A DNA stretch of 64,000 bases from positions 124,001-188,000 of the forward strand of contig VUYT01000020.1 in NCBI GenBank assembly GCA_008802785.1, in the 5' to 3' direction. The notes under the pieces were generated by a model, which was not told the DNA's origin, did not search any database, and saw nothing but the letters and a program-made list of their open reading frames with translations. The position numbers and the translations under genes are program-made. Positions 53,165 to 62,476 of this stretch are shown in pieces (position 1 is the first letter of the stretch; the number at the start of each line of letters is the position of its first letter). The stretch comes from Symmetrospora coprosmae. Lineage: Eukaryota > Basidiomycota > Cystobasidiomycetes > Symmetrosporaceae.

Positions 53165-55529
53165 TCACTTCTTGAAGCGGGCAATGGCCTTTTTCCTCGC
53201 GACGGAGTGGTCGACAATGGGCTTGGGATACCCTGTGGCCTTGAACTCCGAGATCTTGAGGTGCTTGTGCGGCTCGTGGATGGCTGCGAGCGGGATGGTG
53301 TCAGCCTGGCCCGTCTGAAAGCCCTCGAGGTCACTCGCTCCTGCCCACCTTTGCCCTTGACGTCCTTGAGCTCTGGTACAAAGTAGCGAATGTAGTCGCC
53401 GTCGGGGTCAAACTTTGTGCTCTGGTTGTAAGGGTTGAAAATGCGGAAGTACGGCTGCGGGTCTGTGCCCGTGCTGGCGGACCACTGCCAGCCGCCGTTG
53501 TTGGACGCGAGGTCCCCGTCGATGAGGTACTTTGAAAAGATGCGCTCGCCCTCTTTCCAGTTGATGAGGAGCGTCTTGCACAGGAACGAGGCGGTCGCCA
53601 TGCGCGCGCGATTGTGCATCCATCCCTGCGTGCGCATCTGGCGCATCCCCGCGTCGATGAAAGGGTAACCCGTCCGCCCTTCCTCCCACGCCCTGAGGCG
53701 CTCCCCGCCCGCATCGTCGTCCCACTCGACCTCCTCGTACTTGAGCAAGAAGTTCCGGCCCATGCTAACCCGCGGCCACGCGATCATGACGTGATTGTAA
53801 AAATCCCGGAAGCACAGCTCTTGCGTCCACGAGCCGGAGCCCGTGTCGCGCGTCATGGGCAGCTTGCCCTTGTTCAGCTGGAGGATGGCTCGAAGGCACG
53901 CACGGATGGAAATGATGCCTGCCGCCAGGTAAGGTCTGCAAGAGCGAGCGGGCAGCCGACGAGAGGGAGGAAGAGCTATACGGTCAAGGTCTGAAAGGCT
54001 GCGGGCGTGGGCACACATGAGCGACTCACGACAGACGTGATCCGCCATCGATCCCCGGAAAGTTCCGTCCATTCGAGTACAGATTCAGCCTGGATTCCTT
54101 CGTTTCGTCGGATGGCGTTCCGTCCAGAGGCGACTTTGCAAACTGGCCTGTCTTGGCTTTTGTGGCAGTGAAGCGGCGAAGGACCTATGGACGCCCGCAT
54201 ACTGCTCAGCATGCTGGAGCCTTAGCGTGACCACACAGACTGAGCCCACCTCCTCTGCAGCATCTGTCCCCGCCGGGAAAAGACCATGAACAGTCTCCCT
54301 GTACTCGTCCGATGGCAGCTCGAATCCTTGTATCGCCTCCGGAATCTTGCTCGCAAAGAGATCTGCCAGCGTCTTGTCCGTGCGCGCGCTATCCTTGTTT
54401 GCTTCTGGTCCGCTGTACTCGCGCGACGCCTCTTCAAGGTCCGCCTGGAGCTTGCTTGACCAGTTCCGGTGGAACGGGCTAAAGACCGAGTAGGGCTTGT
54501 CAGCGCCCGTGGTGACTGTGCCGGGTTTGACGAGGACGTAGTCGTGGTGCAGCGAAGGGAGCGGTGCGCTCTCTCCCTTGTTCTGTGCGTCCTGTATGAG
54601 CTCGCATAGCCTGATGTCGCGGCGGAGTTCGTCCACCTCGTATTCCATGTTGGCGAAGATGTGGGTTGCCGAGAGATCCTGTGCCAGGGTCAGCACCTCT
54701 TGTGGTATCGTCTTGCGCTTCTCGATTGTCCGGATGGCCAGAGGGATGTTGAGGGTGTCGAGCTCTTCCTGCGGTGGGTTTGATATTCAGTACGGCCGGA
54801 CAGCTCCCAGACCTGATGAAGCAGACACACCTGGACGAGCCGGAGGTTGCGTAAGACCCAGTCAATCCTGACTGGCGAGCGGTCGTGAGCTTTGTAGTCG
54901 CCGGGCGAGAAGACGTGTGAGATGACGAGGGGTTGCCTGAGCTCTTTGGCTTTTGAGCTAGCCAAGCTGAGCGCCTTGTTGTCTCTGAGACGAATGTCCT
55001 TCATGCGCATCCAGTAGAGGACGCATCCTCCTTTCTGCGGCGAGGAGGATGACGTCGACGCCCCCTTCCGGGCGGCCTCGAGCTCCTCCTCTAGCTTTTC
55101 GAGTATTGTCCCATTGTCCTCTCCTCCCACTTCGTTGGGCTCTGGGGGATTGGCAGGGAAGGCTTTGTGGGTCGAGTTGGCTTTCGCCTTCTTTGCCTCT
55201 GGCGGCACGTCTGTCCCGTCCGGCCTGGGTCGCTTCCCGGAGCTTGGACCGGATCCCCCGCCGTTCTCTGGCTTTGCGATGCTGCCCTTGCTCGTGAGCT
55301 TTGCCTGGCGGGATGGGGATGCAGGCGGTGCCATGGCAGCTCTTTTCGATGGTGACGATGAGGTGAAGCGTGCTACTCGTATGGCTGCGTGCGCGATAAG
55401 CGGCGAGCTCTGGTGCGGGGAGAGACGCGGCAGGGAACGCGAAGAGTGGAGGATGCGCGTACAGGAGAGAGATGGCAGTGAGAGAAGTGGATGTGACAGT
55501 GTCCTGGATTGGATCAGGGATGCGGGCAT
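53165..55529 (-). CDS. PHR1: Class I CPD DNA photolyase
   Basis: This flavoenzyme repairs cyclobutane pyrimidine dimers with blue light. Photolyase N-domain: CVLYWMRMKDIRLRDNKALS, HVFSPGDYKAHDRSPVRIDW and ATHIFANMEYEVDELRRDIR. FAD domain: PYLAAGIISIRACLRAIL, WTQELCFRDFYNHVMIAWPR, EGRTGYPFIDAGMRQMRTQG, WMHNRARMATASFLCKTLLI, KYLIDGDLASNNGGWQWSAS and TGTDPQPYFRIFNPYNQSTK. The NGGWQW Trp and dimer-binding residues are intact, so the enzyme should be active. Two in-frame starts exist. ATG 55529 adds 65 residues rich in Ser/Arg/Leu and almost free of acids, resembling a mitochondrial presequence; ATG 55334 gives MAPPASPSRQAKLTSK with a basic KRPRPDG patch. The simple stop is at 53165-53167 (ARFKK). 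Confidence 0.92.
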
Positions 55530-56123
55530 CTACAATATGCTGCAACGACAGAAAGAGCAACAGTCGCGTTCCCTCCCTCCCAGATCTCGTGCACGATTAC
55601 GACAGACTCGATCGAGGACTAGCCCGCGCGTAGAGTGGGTGAAGTGATGCAGATGGAGGGGCGGCAGCAGCAGCAGCAGCAGCGTGTACATAAACCGTAG
55701 TGCGTGTCGCGACATCGATACCGCCTGCTGCTCTGACTACGGTATAGATGTCGCTGCCGCCAGAGCACACCCTTCAAGTTGCTCCGGGCCCATCTCTACG
55801 CCACCATTTGGCCTGCCTCTTTGGGAGCAGCGGTGTCAAGGGGAGAAAGGGACAGCACAGTAGCAGGATGGCGTAGCGGCCACAACGCGACCATACGTTG
55901 ATGAGCACAGCCATGACTGTCTGCATTGCAGGCACTACTGTATGACTGCAGCGTCCTTGCTGCCTCCCTGAGCAGCCGCGGTCCTTTTGCCCTTGGCCCT
56001 TGACCCCCGTGTTGTCTTCTGAGGTAGAGGGGACACGCGCCTCTTCGCCTGCTGTCTGTCTCGCTGCTCACCGTCCACCGTCCACCGGCCGGCCCACTCA
56101 TAGCACACTCGCAGCACCCAGCA
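55530..56123. other. Divergent promoter, PHR1 / YPK1
   Basis: 594 bp between head-to-head starts. It has a short (GCA)n run near 55663-55683. I see no supported gene. Confidence 0.5.
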
Positions 56124-58296
56124 ATGTCGTGGCGATTGGGATCAAAGAGTGAGTGAGCTTCCATCGCTCCGCTGTGCTGCATTGTTGCTGCCGCTGACTG
56201 TGCGTCTACAGAAACCAAAGAGGCGCCCGCGTCGCCAGTCCCGACCTCCTCCAACCCCCAGAGCGGTGCTGCCACGCCGACGCAGAGCGGCGCATCATCC
56301 TCATCCTCGTCCTCTGCTGGCCGCCTGCCCCAGTCGGGCGTCCTCCTCATCCGCGTCGTCGCCGCAAAGGGCCTGACCCTGCCCCCAGGGGTCCACCTGC
56401 CCCAGTCCATCCAGCAGGCCCTCTCGAGCCGCCAGGGCGCCAATGGCGGCAGAGGCAACATACGCGAGTCGCTCCAGAGGAAGCAGATGTGGTGGCTGCC
56501 CTACATTGTCCTCGAGTTTGACAAGAACGAGATCCTCGTCGATGCCTTGGGAGGGGAGCTCGACAGCCCAGTGTGGCACTATCGTGCCAGCTTGTGAGTC
56601 CTCGTGCAGCAGCACAACGATGCGTGCCAGCCACGGCATCGGTGACTGATCTCTCCGTGTCGTCCTCCCCGCAGCGACGTAACTCGCGCTAGCGAGATCT
56701 CCCTCTCGGCCTACCTGCGCACGGCCCCGTCCGTGCCAGGCCAGGAGCGCGCCGACATGGGCAACGACCTCTTCTTGGCTGGCGTAAAGATCCAGCCAAC
56801 CTTCGATAACCAGCAGATCGTCGAGCACTGGTACCAGTCAACCGCAGGGGGCGGTGGCGCCTTCCAGGTCCAGATAGGGTACCAGGCCGCCTCGCAGCAC
56901 CAGGAACCCTTGACCATCGAGTCGTTCGACCTCCTCCGCGTCATTGGCAAAGGATCATTCGGCAAGGTCATGCAGGTCCGAAAGAAGGACACGGGCCGGA
57001 TCTATGCGCTCAAGACCATCCGCAAAGCCCACATTGTCAGCCGGCACGAAGTCACGCACACGCTGGCAGAGCGGACCGTCCTCGGACAGGTAACGAATCC
57101 ATTCATCGTCGGGTGCGTTTCAATACGCAGGCTTCCTACTTCTCTCCACATCGTCATGCTGACTGTCCTAATCGGTCTCACGCGCAGCCTCAAGTTCTCG
57201 TTCCAGACGGCAGACAAGCTCTACCTTGGCTTGCCATACACGAACGGCGGCGAGCTGTTCCACCACCTGCAGAACGAAGGGCGGTTCAGCGAGGAGCGCT
57301 CACGCTTCTACGCGGCCGAGCTGCTCTGCGCCCTCGAGCACCTCCACTCCTTCCACGTCATTTACCGCGACCTAAAGCCCGAGAACATTCTCCTCGACTA
57401 CAACGGGCATATCGCTCTGTGCGACTTTGGCCTGTGCAAACTCAACATGTCCGAGTCTGACCGGACGAATAGTAGGCCTACACGCAGCCTAAGACTCCTC
57501 GCACTTTCCATAGCTGATTCCCCTGCTTTCACGATAAAAGCCTTCTGCGGTACGCCCGAGTACCTTGCACCGGAGATCTTGCTGGCAAAGGGCTACGGCG
57601 TCCAGGTCGACTGGTGGACGCTTGGCGTGCTACTCTACGAGATGCTGGCGGGTCTGCCGCCATACTACGATGAGAACCACGTGAGCAGCACGCTGCCTCC
57701 CGCAACGTGACCACTTCGCGAGTGCTGATGACGCCGCGGTGCCTCCTCACAGGAGATCATGTACAAGAAGATCCTGTCCGAGCCGCTCCGCTTCCCGAGC
57801 GACATGGGCTCGGACGCCCGAGACATTCTGCGGGGCCTGCTGACGCGCGACCCAAGCCAGCGGCTGGGAGTTAACGGCGCCGAAGAAATCAAGCGGCACC
57901 CCTTCTTTGCGAAACATATCGACTGGCGGACGCTGCTGCAGAAGAAGATCCAGCCGCCGTTCAAGCCGAGCGTGGTGGGTATCGCCATTGTCCTGCTAGC
58001 GCATGCGCAGGCACCGGCTGACTGCGTGCCGTTTATTGCACAGACCTCCGCCATCGACTGCTCTAATTTCGATACAGAGTTCACAAGCGAAGCACCGCAG
58101 GACTCGGTCGTCGAGGGGTCCAACCTCTCTCAGAGCGTGCAGGGTGAGTTTCCCGCACGCGCACAGCAGCCCGATCTCTGAAGCGGCATTCCCCTAACAT
58201 GCGTTCCCGGTCTGTACAGAACTCTTTGCTGGCTTCACCTATACTCCCGGACCGGCACATCTCTCGGAAAGCGTCCGGAGCAACGCGATGATGTAG
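56124..58296 (+). CDS. YPK1: AGC protein kinase of the Ypk1/SGK type
   Basis: Ypk1 acts downstream of TORC2 and Pkh kinases in membrane lipid homeostasis. MSWRLGSKK is spliced to a Ser/Pro-rich segment, then a C2-like N-terminal region: SGVLLIRVVAAKGLTLPPGV, RKQMWWLPYIVLEFDKNEIL and SEISLSAYLRTAP. The kinase domain has FDLLRVIGKGSFGKVMQVRK, YALKTIRKAHIV, YRDLKPENILLDYNGHIALC, DFGLCKLNMSESDRTN, the activation-loop TFCGTPEYLAPEILLAKGYG and LTRDPSQRLGVNGAEEIKRH. The C-terminal extension carries FDTEFTSEAPQDSV (turn-motif region) and LFAGFTYTP, the hydrophobic motif with its TORC2-type phospho-site. Stop TAG 58294-58296. All regulatory sites look intact. Confidence 0.9.
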
Positions 58297-58866
58297 ACTG
58301 CGCTGTGTTCTGCGCCCGCGTCCATTCTTCGTCTGTGTTCTATCTGCCATCCTTGCATTCAGTATCTATCCGCATCATCTCTGCACCGTCAGCTACACCC
58401 GCCACATGCGGAGCGGGCCTTACTGACAGCGTGCTCCGTGCTGACTTACGGCGGCAGAACTGAATGCGCTTATTGCTCTCTGACTCACGAACGATCAGAT
58501 CCGGCCTCCTGAGTCGGCCATCAAGGGGATCGGCATGTGTACAGGTACAAAGGACAAACGGCCACCGATGCGGAATCTGCAGGGTCGGGCATTACGTGAC
58601 CTGCCACATCCCTCCGCTCTGCGTACTACACGCGTGCTTGCCGCCGCCATCCGCGCGTGGAGGAGGTACTGGTGGCGACCGCCTGCCAAGCCGAATCGAC
58701 CCAGCGGTGCGAGTTTGCAGGCACCGCCGCTATCCTCCTTGTGGTCCGCGACGGGTGCAGCCAGCCGATAAAAGCCAGGACGGACCAGGCCTGACAGGTT
58801 GCTTCCTGAGCCTGGCACCGAATCCGACGCATTTCGACACGACATTGAAGACCAGCCTGAAACATC
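58297..58866. other. Intergenic region YPK1 to small gene
   Basis: The 3' flank of YPK1 and the promoter of the next plus-strand gene. Short frames are present on both strands but none is supported. Confidence 0.45.
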
Positions 58867-59424
58867 ATGGCAGCGCATAACGGTAACGGCTGGACGGGAG
58901 CTGCTGAATCTCGGGTGCCGACGCCTCCGGGCTTCTACCCTCAGGGTGGACGAACCTCTGGGAGTCCCGCTTGACAGGTGAGGCATGCTCTATGGCAGTC
59001 TACGAACAGTAGCAACTTATTCATCATGAGTTTCCTTTCATGCGCGACAGCCGCCGGCCCAGGCAGGCCCCCACCAAGCGTCTTCCAGAGTAAGCACATA
59101 GGTCCTGACGCAGGAAAGGTCCCGCTAAGACACTGACGAGAAGGTCCCTGCATCTTGGATACGTCGCAGATCGATTTCACGCCTACCAGATACATGAGTG
59201 CGGACACAATCCGAAGTCACCAAGGCAAATTCGCATACAGAGATATCGTCAACAACAACGAGCGATATGTCTATATCCCGCTGATTCGCAACGGCAGCAC
59301 CTCGGCTCCGCTCTTGAGCGACTATGCACAACTGACCTCCGGGAGGTATCATGCCATCCCCGTAAAGAGGATTGTGGACGGCAAGAGCGGGACCTTCTAC
59401 GATGTGCAAGAGAGACGGAGGTAG
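58867..59424 (+). CDS. Small protein of unknown function
   Basis: Three exons join in phase. Exon 1 starts MAAHNGNGWTGAAESRVPTP and reaches PGFYPQ, exon 2 gives AAGPGRPPPSVFQ, and exon 3 gives KGPCILDTSQIDFTPTRYMS, ADTIRSHQGKFAYRDIVNNN and RYVYIPLIRNGSTSAPLLSD, ending FYDVQERRR. The total is about 125 residues. The C-terminal 90 residues read as a small folded beta-rich domain (alternating hydrophobics, YVYIPLI, GRYHAIPVKRIVDG). No family is recognised and there is no signal peptide or membrane segment. The frame continuity across two good introns is the main support. Confidence 0.55.
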
Positions 59425-59871
59425 AGCGCCCGAGCTGGGCAGCAGGCCACTTCGCATCTCATCGTTGCGTACCCGCTAGATAGGACAGCGTCACTCTCCC
59501 ATCCGCTTCCCCTTTCTAAATCGCGCTGGACTGCTCATCTTATGGACTGCCCATCATAAGATGAGCATGTGCTCGCAGAATATACTGTACACGCTATCAT
59601 ATTGCCTCCCCGCGGTCCTCCGGTTTTACGTCAGCCCCGGATGACTGACGTGCTGACTGAAAGGGCTCAAAAGCGGGTAGTATGGCTACCATCAGGTGGG
59701 CCAATCAGTCCTACCCCACCGACCGCGTCTGTCAGTCGGGTTCGCACACCACACCACCGAGATCGTCAGTCAGGTGCACCCCATCCGTCCAGTATTTAAG
59801 TTCTCGCAGCCCTTACTGCACCTGACTGCACATTTCAGTTGACGGCTTGCGTTCGCTTGCTTGAAGTCCTC
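59425..59871. other. Intergenic region with a perfect hairpin
   Basis: Between two plus-strand genes. It contains the inverted repeat at 59533-59566, listed separately, and otherwise nothing recognisable. Confidence 0.5.
59533..59566 (+). repeat. Perfect 12-bp inverted repeat (hairpin)
   Basis: GCTCATCTTATG (59533-59544) and CATAAGATGAGC (59555-59566) are exact reverse complements around a 10-nt loop. It lies about 110 bp after the stop of the 58867-59424 gene. It could be a 3'-end structure in that transcript or a protein-binding palindrome. It has no T-run and is too short to be called a transposon. Confidence 0.7.
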
Positions 59872-60850
59872 ATGAAACTAGACAGGCGAAACGCATTGAT
59901 TCCATCTCCACGTACGTATGGCAGGACTGTACGCGATCTAAGCAGAGCGGCTGTCGCACTCTAGTCCCGCATTTGTGATTAGGCCCTCGACGTCTACTGC
60001 CCGAAGTCATCGATGCAGTCGTTGCGCATTGCGACGAGGCTCCTCTTCTCGCAGAGCTGCAGTGCTCTAACAAGCATCTACATGTCGCTGCCAGTCGAGT
60101 GATGCAGTGGCGGTCCGCACATGGAGTCAATCTCCTGCGAGGCGCCGGGCTAGAGCTCCGCTCTGTGATGAGGGTGATTCTACAGGTACGCCCTTGCAAA
60201 CACACGGTTGCAGAGCCGCCGGAGCTGAGCCATGTCCAGTCATCGCAGTTTAGCCAAGTCGTGCCGCAAGATAGTGGAGGCGCTGGCACAGGGCAGGCTG
60301 TCAGTCAGCGAATCTAAAGCGACACTGGAAGCCCAAGGCAGGATGCCTACCTGGACACTCCGGCGAGTGACGGAAGTCTCGCTGAGCGCCGAGGTAATGG
60401 CGGGAAGGCCAAAGACGGTCCGGCTCCGCGACCTGTTCCCTTGTGTCCGAGCTGCGACCGTCAACATTGGGCTTAAGCAAGAGTTGAATGCGCTAGACTT
60501 CGCAGGAAGGCTGGGCCACCTGCCCCACCTTGAGTTGTTGCGGCTGGACGTGACCGACCATTTCGCGCACCAGCGGGCCGCCGCTGACATCCAGCACATC
60601 ATAGAGCTTGCACGGCTTTGAGCAAGGCTACTTGGGATGCCTCATCCGATTTGTCAAGACCATCCTGTCCCAAGGGCCGGAAGCTACGGAGCCAGAACAG
60701 GAGCGCCGACCTTTGTACTTTCCGAGACTGCGGCAGATCGAGCTGGTATTGAGCATTGCCGAATGGGTGCCGGCTGAAGTTGCCAAAAGGCTAGTGGAAC
60801 TTCGGCAAAATCGCAAGGGCACCAGGGTCGACATCGTTGCCGTAGCGTAA
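59872..60850 (+). CDS. F-box/LRR-like protein (probable)
   Basis: MKLDRRNALIPSP is spliced to RRLLPEVIDAVVAHCDEAPL, LAELQCSNKHLHVAASRVMQ, whose pattern (L-P-E-V-x-D-x-V-x-x-H, then L-x-x-L-x-x-x-S-N/K) resembles a fungal F-box. After a second intron comes LRR-like sequence: RRVTEVSLSAEVMAGRPKTV, LFPCVRAATVNIGLKQELNA and LGHLPHLELLRLD. A 55-nt intron with a CTGAC branch site removes an apparent stop and joins SLHGFEQGYLGCLIRFVKTI, LYFPRLRQIELVLSIAEWVP and NRKGTRVDIVAVA (stop 60850). The acceptor of the second intron (60185-60255) is ambiguous. Such proteins usually select substrates for SCF ubiquitin ligases; this is inferred from weak similarity. Confidence 0.55.
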
Positions 60851-60944
60851 TGTGCGATAGCCTCTGAGGGAGCCAAAGCGTGGGGCAATGTATTAGGAAT
60901 TTGCTCGTGCATCGGCAAGTCAGAAACGGCTTTCTCACGAATGC

Positions 60945-61886
60945 CTAGCTCAGGCCCAAAGTAGCGGCGAGCTGTACTAGAGTCTTGACCTTCTTGCTCG
61001 TTTGGTCCCATGCTAGGTCGAGATTGGGTCTGTATATCTTGTCTTCCAGCCTGTCTGTCCCTTGCGTCCGGTAGCAGATCTGCAGCCTGCTCTTGTCGAC
61101 GGTCCCTCCCTGCCGCTTTCCGCGGTACTCGCTGATTGCGATGCGCTCGAGATAGACGACATCGCCAACAAGCAGCACCTCTCCTGCCCACTTGTCTGCG
61201 AGCTCATCCCACATGACAATATCGAGGTTCGCGCCCGTCTCGTCGAGCACGACCATGCTCGCTTTCTCCAGCTCCATTCGACCCGTCTTGCCCCGTTTCT
61301 TGAGCGGTATCGTGGATGGCTGCTCCAGCTCGATCACGAGGGCGAGCAGATTTACGGTGGCTTGGGTGTTGCTGTCCAAGGAAGCAATGCGAGCGATGCT
61401 GGACAGCGAGAATGCCCAGCTGGGAAGATTGACGATGGACTGCTCTGTCGTAAGGTCTCCTAGGACAGAGCGCTCGAGCCGGGATCTATCGATCGGCCAC
61501 TGTGTTGGAGGAGGAATCATGGACTCGCTGAAGCTGTACTCCTGCGTCGATGCCTCCTCGGGTATGTCCGAGTCTGCGAACCCGATAACATGGTCCGTGA
61601 GGCTCATGGATCCGGACGTGACTTCGATATCGGCGCGCCGCCCGGACGGGACCAAGCGGCCCGGTATGGAGACTTCGGCGGTCTCATTGTTCGCATCTTG
61701 TCCTTCAAGTGTGATGTCCTCATTCGCAAAGATGTCAATGGCGTAGGGCGCTTCAATCGTCGGTTTCTGCACGACAGTCCAGGCGCCGGGCGCGCCTTTA
61801 GCAGAATGCCGAGGCTCGTCCGCAAGCAGCGTCTCCATGCGAGGCGCTCCCGTCAGGACGATCCAGCGTCCCGAGTTGGCCATCAT
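60945..61886 (-). CDS. Probable OB-fold protein of unknown identity
   Basis: An intron-free frame of 313 codons starts MMANSGRWIVLTGAPRMETL. The N-terminal half is acidic and Ser/Thr-rich with no motif. The C-terminal half reads as an OB fold: SIARIASLDSNTQATVNLLA, LVIELEQPSTIPLKKRGKTG, MELEKASMVVLDETGANLDI, VMWDELADKWAGEVLLVGDV and VYLERIAISEYRGKRQGGTV. The D-E-T-G-x3-D-I-V-M-W and G-D-V-V-x-L pattern is seen in RPA-like and shieldin/MEIOB-type single-strand DNA-binding folds. This suggests a telomere, meiosis or repair factor. The assignment is by pattern only. It converges with the F-box-like gene with 94 bp between stops. Confidence 0.6.
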   Translation of the reverse strand: MMANSGRWIVLTGAPRMETLLADEPRHSAKGAPGAWTVVQKPTIEAPYAIDIFANEDITLEGQDANNETAEVSIPGRLVPSGRRADIEVTSGSMSLTDHVIGFADSDIPEEASTQEYSFSESMIPPPTQWPIDRSRLERSVLGDLTTEQSIVNLPSWAFSLSSIARIASLDSNTQATVNLLALVIELEQPSTIPLKKRGKTGRMELEKASMVVLDETGANLDIVMWDELADKWAGEVLLVGDVVYLERIAISEYRGKRQGGTVDKSRLQICYRTQGTDRLEDKIYRPNLDLAWDQTSKKVKTLVQLAATLGLS

Positions 61887-62476
61887 TCGGTTGCGGTGCA
61901 GAGGAGGAAGAGAAGCGCTTCAGGCGGAGCAGACCCACGCGCCACTCGCAGACCTCCGTTGAGGGGCACGAGAGAAGATGAAGTGCGTGTAGGAAATGGG
62001 ACGCGATAGTTGCAATGATATATGATGCTGCTACTGCACAACGTGAAGCAACGGCGGCACGCGAAAGCAAGGCTAGCTTGCATTTGCGGTCCCGTCTCAG
62101 ATTCCCTCCCAGCTATCCGGCATGTGTATCGACAAGTAGGAAGAGAGGGAGTGCAGATAACGAGAACCTCTGATGCTACAAGACTATTCTTGTAGTGCGA
62201 GATATTGATGAGGCGTCCGGTCGTTGTCCACCGTGAACCAGAACTGGCTGGTTCGAGGGGGTCGTCAAACGGATGGTGAAGATGCGTGCATACGATGCGA
62301 TAGTCCGGCTGTCGGATGCGTTGGTACACGACTGTATGTTGTGATGGTTTGCTGACTGCTGCGTTGCTGACTGACCCGTGGCGGATGGGAGAACGAGATG
62401 GTAGCCGAGATTGCATTGCTGGGACTGCTTGCAGGAACGAGGACATGAGGACGAGAGGTAAGCGACCAAGCACAGC
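61887..62476. other. Intergenic region upstream of the OB-fold gene
   Basis: The promoter of the 60945-61886 gene and the 3' flank of the LPMO gene. I see no supported gene. Confidence 0.5.

Noticed and set aside
62251-62275. GGTTCGAG motif resembling a tRNA B box
   Set aside because: No A box or cloverleaf can be drawn around it, and the same applies to the GGTTCGA near 4469 and 5840.
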